Shown in pieces: positions 7,620 through 13,669 of a stretch of 13,669 bases of DNA. The DNA comes from Pseudaestuariivita sp. Lineage in GTDB: Bacteria; Pseudomonadota; Alphaproteobacteria; Rhodobacterales; Rhodobacteraceae. Made by a program: the position numbers and the translations under genes. The stretch is taken from assembly GCA_020629995.1 (NCBI GenBank), contig JAHDCH010000048.1:1-13669 (forward strand), written 5' to 3'. Position 1 is the stretch's first letter. Every line of letters begins with the position of its first letter. The notes beneath the pieces were generated by a model. The model saw nothing but the letters and a program-made list of their open reading frames with translations, was not told the DNA's origin and searched no databases.

Positions 7620-10019
7620 ATGGCTGAGACGACACGGGTGGCGGTGATTGGTGGCGGGGTTGTGGGGTGCAGCGTGCTCTACCACCTGACCAAGCTGGGC
7701 TGGTCCGATGTGACGCTGATCGAGCGGTCCGAGCTGACCTCGGGCAGCACATGGCACGCCGCCGGGGGCTTTCACACGCTGAACGGCGACACCAACATGG
7801 CCGCGCTGCAAGGCTATACGATCCGCCTCTACCGCGAGCTCGAGGAGCTGACGGGGATGTCCTGCGGCCTGCACCATGTCGGCGGCGTGACGCTGGCCGA
7901 CAACCGCGATCGGTTCGACATGCTGCTGGCCGAACGAGCCAAGCACCGGTTCATGGGCCTCGAAACCGAAATCGTCACCCCCGAAGAGATCGCGCAGATT
8001 GCGCCGATCACCAACACCGACGGCATCCTTGGTGCTTTGTACGATCCGCTCGACGGCCACCTTGACCCCTCGGGCACGACCCACGCCTATGCCAAGGCCG
8101 CGCGCATGGGCGGCGCGACGATCCACACCCACCGCAAGGTCACAGCCACCACCCAGCGCCCCGATGGCACCTGGGACATCGAAACCGACAAAGGCCCGAT
8201 CCACGCCGAGCATATCGTCAACGCAGGCGGTCTTTGGGCGCGCGAGGTGGCGGCGATGGCCGGCCTCTACCTGCCGCTGCACGCGATGGAGCATCAGTAT
8301 ATCGTCACCGACGACGTGCCCGAGATCTATGAGCGCGCCGAAGAGCATCCGCATGTGATGGACCCGGCGGGCGAATCCTATCTGCGGCAAGAGGGGCGCG
8401 GCCTCTGCATCGGGTTCTACGAACAACCCTGCAAACCATGGGCGGTGGACGGCACCTCGTGGGACTTTGGCCACGAGCTGCTGCCCGATGATCTGGACAA
8501 GATCGAGGACAGCATCGCCTTTGCCTACCGCCGGTTCCCGGTGCTGGAGCGCGCGGGCGTGAAATCCGTGATCCACGGACCCTTCACCTTTGCCCCCGAT
8601 GGCAACCCGCTGGTCGGGCCGGTGCCGGGGATGCGCAACTATTGGTCGGCCTGTGCGGTGATGGCCGGGTTCAGCCAAGGCGGCGGCGTTGGCCTGACGC
8701 TGGCGCAATGGATGGTCGAAGGCGAGCCCGAGCGCGACGTGACCGCGATGGACGTCGCCCGCTTTCCCCGCTGGCTGAGCCAGGAATTCACCCGGCCCAA
8801 GGTGATCGAGAATTACCAAAAGCGATTCTCGGTCGCCTACCCCAACGAAGAGCTGCCCGCCGCGCGCGGGCTGCGCCGCACGCCGATGTTTGATCTGTTC
8901 GACAGCATGGGCGCGGTCTGGGGCGCGCAGTTTGGCCTTGAGGTGGTCAATTACTTTGCCGCTCCGGGCGAGCCGCGATTCGAGACGCCTTCGTTCCGCC
9001 GGTCCAACGCCTTCGAGGCGACGGCGCGCGAGGTGGCGGCGGTGCGGGGCGGCGTGGGCATCAACGAAACGCATAACTTTGGCAAATACGAGGTGACGGG
9101 GACCGGCGCGCGCGGCTGGCTCGACCGCGTGATGGCGGGACGCATCCCGAAGCCCGGGCGCATTTCTCTGACGCCGATGTTGTCGCCCAAGGGCAAGCTG
9201 ATCGGCGATTTCACGGTGTCATGCCTGTCCGAGACGCGGTTCCTGCTGACCGCCTCCTATGGCTCTCAGGCCTACCATATGCGTTGGTTTGACAATCACT
9301 TGGCGGGCGATGTTCATGTTGAAAACATGTCCGACCGGCGCACGGGTTTCCAGATCGCGGGGCCGCTGGCGACGGATGTGCTGCGCGCCGCCGCCCGGGT
9401 GGTGCCTGACATGCGGTTCCTCGACGTGGCCGAGGTGGAAGTCGGGATGACCCCCTGCATCATTCAGCGCGTCAGCTACACCGGCGATCTGGGCTACGAG
9501 ATCTACTGCGATCCCATGGCGCAGCGCCAGCTGTGGGATGCGCTGTGGCAGGCAGGCGAGCCGATGGGCATGAAGCCCTTCGGGATGCGCGCGATGATGT
9601 CGTTGCGGCTCGACCGGTTCTTTGGCTCTTGGCTGGCTGAGTTTTCGCCCGATTACACACCTGGCGAGACCGGGATGGACCGCTTTATAAACTGGTCGAA
9701 AGATGTTGATTTCATTGGCCGATCCGCTGCCGAGGCTGAGCGCGAACAAGGCGCTGCAAGGCAGGCGGTGGCCTTTGCCGTGGATGCAGACGACGCAGAT
9801 GTGCATGGCTATGAACCGGTCTGGATCGACGGCACCGTTCAGGGCTTTTGCACCTCGGGCGGCTGTGCGCACCACACCGGCACCTCGACCGCTCTGGCGC
9901 TGGTCCCGGCAGGATGGGATGGCGACAGCGCCGAGATCGAAATCCTTGGCCAGATGCGCCCCGCCACCCGCCTGCGGCAGACGCTGTTTGACCCGCAAGG
10001 CACGCGGATGCGCGGATGA
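7620..10019 (+). CDS. GcvT-family FAD-dependent dehydrogenase, dimethylglycine/sarcosine dehydrogenase type (paralogue 2)
   Basis: This 799-residue protein is a colinear paralogue of the one at 3739-6159 with the same domain order. The FAD domain (about 5-370) has VAVIGGGVVGCSVLYHL and LTSGSTWHAAGG, and the putative covalent-FAD histidine is again H46. A central segment follows (about 372-430), then the GcvT folate domain (about 430-705) with LIGD (D530) and RVSYTGDLGYEIYC at 617-630, then the C-terminal GcvT barrel (about 712-795). The barrel reads GFCTSGGCAHHTGTSTALALV where most members, including paralogue 1, read closer to VTSGxxGxxVGxSLALGYV, which suggests a different substrate or folate handling. 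GAGGGG lies just before the ATG. The stop overlaps the start of the nucleotidyltransferase gene (ATGA, 10016-10019), indicating translational coupling. Expected activity: oxidative N-demethylation of an N-methyl amino acid, substrate unassigned. Confidence 0.93.
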   Translation: MAETTRVAVIGGGVVGCSVLYHLTKLGWSDVTLIERSELTSGSTWHAAGGFHTLNGDTNMAALQGYTIRLYRELEELTGMSCGLHHVGGVTLADNRDRFDMLLAERAKHRFMGLETEIVTPEEIAQIAPITNTDGILGALYDPLDGHLDPSGTTHAYAKAARMGGATIHTHRKVTATTQRPDGTWDIETDKGPIHAEHIVNAGGLWAREVAAMAGLYLPLHAMEHQYIVTDDVPEIYERAEEHPHVMDPAGESYLRQEGRGLCIGFYEQPCKPWAVDGTSWDFGHELLPDDLDKIEDSIAFAYRRFPVLERAGVKSVIHGPFTFAPDGNPLVGPVPGMRNYWSACAVMAGFSQGGGVGLTLAQWMVEGEPERDVTAMDVARFPRWLSQEFTRPKVIENYQKRFSVAYPNEELPAARGLRRTPMFDLFDSMGAVWGAQFGLEVVNYFAAPGEPRFETPSFRRSNAFEATAREVAAVRGGVGINETHNFGKYEVTGTGARGWLDRVMAGRIPKPGRISLTPMLSPKGKLIGDFTVSCLSETRFLLTASYGSQAYHMRWFDNHLAGDVHVENMSDRRTGFQIAGPLATDVLRAAARVVPDMRFLDVAEVEVGMTPCIIQRVSYTGDLGYEIYCDPMAQRQLWDALWQAGEPMGMKPFGMRAMMSLRLDRFFGSWLAEFSPDYTPGETGMDRFINWSKDVDFIGRSAAEAEREQGAARQAVAFAVDADDADVHGYEPVWIDGTVQGFCTSGGCAHHTGTSTALALVPAGWDGDSAEIEILGQMRPATRLRQTLFDPQGTRMRG

Positions 10020-10615
10020 CACCTGTCGCGATCCTTGTACTGGCGGCGGGTGCCTCGTCGCGGATGCAAGGCCGCGACAAGCTCACCGAACCGATTGATG
10101 GCACACCGCTGCTGGCCCGTGTCGTCGCGCGCACGATGGCTACGGGCCATCCCGTTTGGGTCACGCTGCCCGGTCTGGACCATCCGCGCCGCGCCCTGAT
10201 CGGCGCGGCCACGCCCGTACTCGTCCCGGATGCGGCGGACGGCATGGCCCATTCGATCCGCGCCGGTGTTGCGGCGATCCCCGCCGATGCGGCGATCCTG
10301 CTGCTGCCCGGCGACATGCCCGGGATCAAAAGCGATCATATCCTGAGCCTTATCAATGCGTTTCAGGCTGATCCTGATGTTGCGATCTGGCAAGGCGAGA
10401 CCGATACCGGCCTGCCCGGCCACCCGGTCCTGTTTCCGCCTGACTGCCGCGCAGGCCTCATGGCCCTCAGCGGCGACAGCGGCGCCCTGCCCGTGCTGCG
10501 CGCCAATGCGCACCGGGTGCGGCGCGTGACGCTGCCGGGCGATGCCGCGCGTCTGGACCTCGACACACCCCAGGCCTGGGCCGAGTACCTTGCCAAGCGC
10601 GGCCAGCAAGGCTAA
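10016..10615 (+). CDS. MocA/MobA-like NTP-transferase domain protein (molybdenum cofactor cytidylyltransferase family)
   Basis: The 199-residue product is a single NTP_transf_3-type domain. It shows the N-terminal nucleotide-binding signature LVLAAGASSRMQGRDKL (residues 7-23), the metal-binding LLPGDMPGI near residues 97-105, GLPGHPVLFPP in the middle and LDLDTPQAW near the C-terminus. These match the MocA branch, which transfers CMP to molybdopterin for xanthine-dehydrogenase-type enzymes. Its ATG overlaps the preceding stop by four bases, and the next gene starts nine bases after its TAA, so the three genes look like one operon. No molybdoenzyme, xdhC or moa/mob gene is visible here, so a role in another nucleotide-activated cofactor or small molecule cannot be excluded. 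Family assignment is firm; the substrate is not. Confidence 0.87.
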   Translation: MTPVAILVLAAGASSRMQGRDKLTEPIDGTPLLARVVARTMATGHPVWVTLPGLDHPRRALIGAATPVLVPDAADGMAHSIRAGVAAIPADAAILLLPGDMPGIKSDHILSLINAFQADPDVAIWQGETDTGLPGHPVLFPPDCRAGLMALSGDSGALPVLRANAHRVRRVTLPGDAARLDLDTPQAWAEYLAKRGQQG

Positions 10616-10624
10616 CCGAACCTC

Positions 10625-11941
10625 ATGACCCAGCTCCGTTTCTACGACACCATGCGCAAAGCCGCAGACCCTTTCACCCCCCTTGGTGACGTGGTGGGCA
10701 TGTATTCGTGTGGACCAACCGTTTATCACGACGCGCATCTGGGCAATCTGCGGACCTATGTCTTTGTGGACATGGCCAAAAAGGTGCTGCGCCACTGCGG
10801 CTATCCGGTCAAACACGTGATGAACATCACTGACGTGGGCCACCTTGTGTCCGACAGCGACGAAGGCGAGGACAAGATGGAAGTCGGCGCGCGGCGCGAA
10901 GGCCTCACCGCCTGGGACATCGCTTTGCGCTACGAGGCCGGGTTCATCCAGCAATGCCTGGCGCTGAACATCGCCGCGCCGGATATTCTGAGCCGGGCGA
11001 CTGCCCATATTCCGCAGCAGATCGCGATGATCAGCACGCTTGAGGAAAAGGGCCTGACCTACCGCACGGGCGACGGAATTTACTTCGACACTGCGCAGCT
11101 GGAGGACTACGGCAAGCTCACCGGCGCCTCGCGCGACGGGTTCGAGGCGGGCGCGCGCGTCGACGCCGGCGACAAGCGCAACCCCACCGATTTTGCGCTG
11201 TGGAAATTCTCGGGCGATGGCGAGCAGCGCCAGATGGAATGGGACAGCCCCTGGGGCACCGGCTTTCCCGGCTGGCACATCGAATGCTCGGCCATGGCGC
11301 GCCAATACCTGGGCGACCAGATCGACATCCACACCGGCGGCATCGACCACATCGCGATTCACCATTCCAACGAAATCGCCCAGACCGAATGCTGCACCGG
11401 CAAGCCCTTTGCCCACACCTGGATGCACGGCGCCTTCCTCGAGGCGACCGATGGCGTGAAAATGGCCAAGTCCAGTGGCGAATTCCTCACGGTCTTTACT
11501 CTGCAAGAGCGCGAGATCGATCCGCTTGCCTTCCGCCTGCTGTGCTTTCGCACCCATTACCGCAAGCGGATGCTGTTCAGCTGGAAACATGTCGAGGATG
11601 CCGCCACCGCCCTGCGCCGCCTGCGCCTGCGGGTCAAAACCCTGTCGGACGAAGCCGAGGCGCTGCCACCAACCTCCGACGCGGCGCAGCGCCATGTCAC
11701 CAGGATCGAAGCCGCCCTGCGCGACGATCTCGCCATGCCGCAGGTGATGGTCGAGCTGCAGACGATCCTCAAGTCCAAGGCGCTGGAGCCGGGGGAAAAA
11801 CTGGGCCTGCTCGCCCAATACGACCCTCTGCTAGGCCTCGAGCTGCGCCGCGAGATCGACGGCCCGCTGCCGCAGGACCTGGCCCGCGCCGCATGGGAAG
11901 AGGCCACCCGCGCCGGTGGCTCCGACCCGGCTTCGCTCTAG
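10625..11941 (+). CDS. Cysteinyl-tRNA synthetase-like (cysS-like) protein lacking the usual C-terminal anticodon-binding module
   Basis: The 438-residue protein is clearly homologous to class I CysRS, which activates cysteine with ATP and loads it on tRNA-Cys. The nucleotide motif is HLGN (residues 38-41) after MYSCGPTVY. The KMSKS loop is KMAKS (279-283). The zinc ligands C29, C221, H246 and E250 reproduce the spacing of E. coli C28, C209, H234 and E238. Other conserved blocks are GDKRNPTDFALWK and FPGWHIECSAMA. Oddities: the canonical NxTDVDDKI block is replaced by NITDVGHLVSDSDEGEDK (67-84), a variant I recall mainly from Candidate Phyla Radiation-type CysRS. The KMSKS loop continues SSGEF instead of SLGNF. 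The protein ends about 35 residues after DPLLGLEL without the aDxxRdxLxxxGxxLxD...W ending of normal CysRS. It follows the nucleotidyltransferase gene by nine bases with only a weak, distant AAGG, so coupling is likely. It may be a dedicated or repurposed cysteine ligase rather than the housekeeping enzyme. Confidence 0.88.
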   Translation: MTQLRFYDTMRKAADPFTPLGDVVGMYSCGPTVYHDAHLGNLRTYVFVDMAKKVLRHCGYPVKHVMNITDVGHLVSDSDEGEDKMEVGARREGLTAWDIALRYEAGFIQQCLALNIAAPDILSRATAHIPQQIAMISTLEEKGLTYRTGDGIYFDTAQLEDYGKLTGASRDGFEAGARVDAGDKRNPTDFALWKFSGDGEQRQMEWDSPWGTGFPGWHIECSAMARQYLGDQIDIHTGGIDHIAIHHSNEIAQTECCTGKPFAHTWMHGAFLEATDGVKMAKSSGEFLTVFTLQEREIDPLAFRLLCFRTHYRKRMLFSWKHVEDAATALRRLRLRVKTLSDEAEALPPTSDAAQRHVTRIEAALRDDLAMPQVMVELQTILKSKALEPGEKLGLLAQYDPLLGLELRREIDGPLPQDLARAAWEEATRAGGSDPASL

Positions 11942-11960
11942 GCACCACATCTGTCCTTCT

Positions 11961-12030
11961 TCTGGCCGGAAATATCCCGGGGAGGACGTTGAAAATCCAA
12001 AGATTTTCAACGGGAGGGGCTGGCCCCTCC
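11961..12030. repeat. Composite intergenic element with two tandem hairpins, probable bidirectional terminator
   Basis: The spacer between the converging CysRS-like and MttB-like genes holds three parts in a row. First comes TCTGGCCGGAAATATCCCGG (11961-11980), a sequence type I recall downstream of many Rhodobacteraceae genes. Next is a perfect 11-bp stem, CGTTGAAAATC (11987-11997) with GATTTTCAACG (12002-12012), closing on CAAA. Last is an 8-bp stem, GGAGGGGC (12013-12020) with GCCCCTCC (12023-12030). The first stem has an A/T-rich arm, which on the plus strand gives a GATTTTC 3' arm, but no clean U-run follows. The remainder of 11942-12111 has no convincing gene. Confidence 0.55.
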
Positions 12031-12111
12031 GCCCCCTTCAACCCAACGCAACCACTCAGATCATTTGCACCACGCAGCGCGGCCGCCTGTCAGGGCGGAC
12101 AAGCGGCGCGC

Positions 12112-13656
12112 CTAGACAAACGCGTCAGGCATCTCTTCCTTGCGGCGTGTCACGAAGGCATCGATCGCCTCGCGCACGCCATGGTCCATCTCCGGCTGCT
12201 GGTACTGCGCCATCAGCGTCTCGACCCGCGCCGCAGCAAGGCTTTGCGTATCCCGCGCGCCCTCGTCCGACCAGGTCTCGAACGGTTTGTAATCCAGCAG
12301 GTCCGACCGCCAGAACGCATCCTTGAAATTCGCCTGTGTGTGCGCGCAGCCAAGGTAATGTCCGCCCGGGCCAACCTCGTGGATCGCATCCATCGCCTGC
12401 GCGTTCACATCCACCTCGACGCCTTTGGCCAGATGATGCAGCACGCCCAGCTGGTCGGCATCCATGACGAATTTCTCGAACGACGACACCAGCCCGCCCT
12501 CAAGCCAGCCGCAGGCATGCAGCATGAAATTCACACCGCCCATCAGCGCCGCGTTATGGGTATGCGCGGTCTCGTAGGCCGCCTGCGCATCGGGCAGTTT
12601 CGAGCCGCAGAGGCTCCCCCCCGACCGGAACGGCAGGCCCAGCCGGCGCACCAGCTGACCCGCGCCATAGAGGATCTGGCTTGCTTCGGGCGTGCCAAAG
12701 GTCGGCGCGCCCGAGTTCATGTCGATCGACGACACAAACGCGCCCGCGATCACCGGCGCGCCCGGGCGCACCAGCTGGGCATAAGCGACACCGGCCAGCA
12801 CCTCGGCCAGAACCTGCGTCAGCGTGCCCGCCACGGACACCGGCGCCATGGCCCCGCCCACGATAAAGGGCGACACGATGCAGGCCTGATTGTTGGCCGC
12901 ATAGACCTCCAGCGCGCCCATCATCACGTCATCAAACGTCATGGGCGAATTGATGTTGATGAGCGAGGTCATCACCGTGTTGTCCTGCACAAACTGCTCG
13001 CCAAACAGCAGCCCGCACATATCCACGCTGTCCTGCGCGCGGCTGGGTTCGGTCACCGACCCCATGAACGGCTTGTCCGAATAGACCATATGCGCGCGCA
13101 GCATATCCAGGTGGCGCTTGTTCACCGGCACATCGGTCGGCTCGCACACCGTGCCGCCCGAATGGTGCAGCCATTTGGACATGTAGCCCAGCTTCACGAA
13201 TTTCTCGAAATCGGCCATCGTGGCATAGCGCCGCCCGCCGTCCACATCGCGCACAAAGGGCGGGCCATAGACCGGCGCGCAGACCAGAGTGTTGCCGCCA
13301 ATCTCGACGTTGCGGGCCGGGTTGCGGGCGTGCTGCACGATACGCGCCGGTGCGGTCGCGCACAATTTGCGCGCCAGCCCGCGCGGGATGCGCACCCGCT
13401 CACCGTCGACATCGGCGCCCGCATCGCGCCACCGTTCCAAAGCGGCCGGGTTCGACACAAAGTTCACACCCACCTCGGCCAGCACCGCTTCGGCATTGGC
13501 CTCGATGATCTCCAGAGCCTCCTGGCTCAGGATTTCAAAGTTCGGGATGTTGCGCTCGATATACTTGGCGGTCTCGATCTTGACGCTGGTGCGTTCGGCC
13601 CGCCGTGCGGCCCCGCCGCCTCCGCGTCCACGCCGCCGTGCTGCTGCTTCTGCCAT
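12112..13656 (-). CDS. MttB-superfamily (trimethylamine/glycine betaine methyltransferase family) protein, non-pyrrolysine type
   Basis: The 514-residue product belongs to the trimethylamine methyltransferase (MttB) superfamily, whose members transfer a methyl group from a tertiary or quaternary amine to a corrinoid protein. Visible family blocks include FEILSQEALEIIEANAEAVL (40-59), HHSGGTVCEPTDVPVNKRHLD (164-184), INSPMTFDDVMMGALEVYAA (235-254), RSGGSLCGSKLPDAQAAYE (344-362) and GGVNFMLHACGWLEGGL (373-389). The frame is open through the region where archaeal MttB has its amber-encoded pyrrolysine, so this is a non-Pyl member. Non-Pyl homologues studied in anaerobes demethylate glycine betaine, proline betaine or carnitine. 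The first 22 residues are Arg/Gly/Ala-rich, common in Rhodobacteraceae homologues as I recall. AGGAG lies seven bases before the ATG. No cognate corrinoid protein (MttC type) is in the window; one could lie upstream, off the right edge. Confidence 0.92.
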   Translation of the reverse strand: MAEAAARRRGRGGGGAARRAERTSVKIETAKYIERNIPNFEILSQEALEIIEANAEAVLAEVGVNFVSNPAALERWRDAGADVDGERVRIPRGLARKLCATAPARIVQHARNPARNVEIGGNTLVCAPVYGPPFVRDVDGGRRYATMADFEKFVKLGYMSKWLHHSGGTVCEPTDVPVNKRHLDMLRAHMVYSDKPFMGSVTEPSRAQDSVDMCGLLFGEQFVQDNTVMTSLININSPMTFDDVMMGALEVYAANNQACIVSPFIVGGAMAPVSVAGTLTQVLAEVLAGVAYAQLVRPGAPVIAGAFVSSIDMNSGAPTFGTPEASQILYGAGQLVRRLGLPFRSGGSLCGSKLPDAQAAYETAHTHNAALMGGVNFMLHACGWLEGGLVSSFEKFVMDADQLGVLHHLAKGVEVDVNAQAMDAIHEVGPGGHYLGCAHTQANFKDAFWRSDLLDYKPFETWSDEGARDTQSLAAARVETLMAQYQQPEMDHGVREAIDAFVTRRKEEMPDAFV

Positions 13657-13663
13657 GATCCCG

Positions 13664-13668
13664 CTCCT
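13664..13668 (-). promoter_or_regulatory. Ribosome binding site of the MttB-like gene
   Basis: AGGAG on the minus strand, seven bases before the ATG at 13656-13654, supports that start and shows the gene is complete in the window. Confidence 0.6.
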
Positions 13669-13669
13669 G

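Noticed and set aside
7518..9074. Upstream 519-codon extension of the DUF2254 frame on the minus strand
   Set aside because: It is antisense to the second GcvT-type dehydrogenase and has His/Arg/Gly-rich composition. The GTG with GGGAAGGGG at 7517 gives the family-typical length.
9839..11818. 659-codon minus-strand open frame
   Set aside because: It is antisense across three well-supported plus-strand genes and has no recognisable motif.
11830..11960. Possible frameshift removing the C-terminal module of the CysRS-like gene
   Set aside because: I looked for the missing aDxxRdxLxxxGxxLxD ending in the other frames before and after the stop at 11941 and saw nothing resembling it. The downstream sequence is the hairpin element, so the short end looks genuine.
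12681..12866. Small plus-strand frame inside the MttB-like gene
   Set aside because: It is antisense to a conserved coding region, and its Arg/Pro-rich translation is typical of GC-rich shadow frames.

Overview
The window reads as a chromosomal segment of a high-GC alphaproteobacterium, most likely a member of the Rhodobacteraceae (Roseobacter group). This rests on GC-rich codon use throughout, on gene families typical of that group (GcvT-type dimethylglycine dehydrogenases, an MttB-superfamily methyltransferase with an Arg/Gly-rich N-terminus), and on intergenic elements resembling ones I recall from these genomes. The genus cannot be fixed from this sequence alone.

Layout from left to right. 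Positions 1-42 (minus) appear to hold the first 14 codons of a TrkH-type potassium transporter. After a 203-base gap with two GC-rich hairpins comes a membrane-anchored penicillin-acylase-family Ntn hydrolase (246-2717, minus). It is divergent from a 3-hydroxyisobutyrate-dehydrogenase-family reductase (2797-3672, plus). That gene converges, across a GC-rich nested hairpin, on a first GcvT-family FAD dehydrogenase of the dimethylglycine/sarcosine dehydrogenase type (3739-6159, minus). A four-helix DUF2254 membrane protein (6243-7517, minus) lies upstream of it. A 102-base divergent intergenic region with an extended inverted repeat leads to a second GcvT-family dehydrogenase (7620-10019, plus). 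That gene overlaps by four bases a MocA/MobA-like nucleotidyltransferase (10016-10615), which is followed nine bases later by a cysteinyl-tRNA-synthetase-like protein (10625-11941). A 170-base convergent spacer with tandem hairpins separates this set from an MttB-superfamily methyltransferase (12112-13656, minus), whose ribosome binding site sits at the right edge.

The likely theme is catabolism of N-methylated amines. MttB-superfamily proteins remove methyl groups from quaternary or tertiary amines, and DMGDH/SDH-type proteins oxidatively demethylate secondary and tertiary N-methyl amino acids, passing the one-carbon unit to tetrahydrofolate. The two dehydrogenases are full-length, colinear paralogues, both keeping the putative covalent-FAD histidine (residue 46) and a candidate folate-domain aspartate (residue 530). 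They differ enough in the C-terminal domain to suggest different substrates.

The most unusual part is the tight three-gene unit of dehydrogenase, nucleotidyltransferase and CysRS-like protein. The CysRS-like protein keeps the HIGH-type and KMSKS-type motifs and all four expected zinc ligands. It departs from canonical CysRS around the conserved TDV segment and lacks the usual C-terminal anticodon-binding module. It may therefore be a specialised or repurposed cysteine-activating enzyme rather than the housekeeping synthetase.
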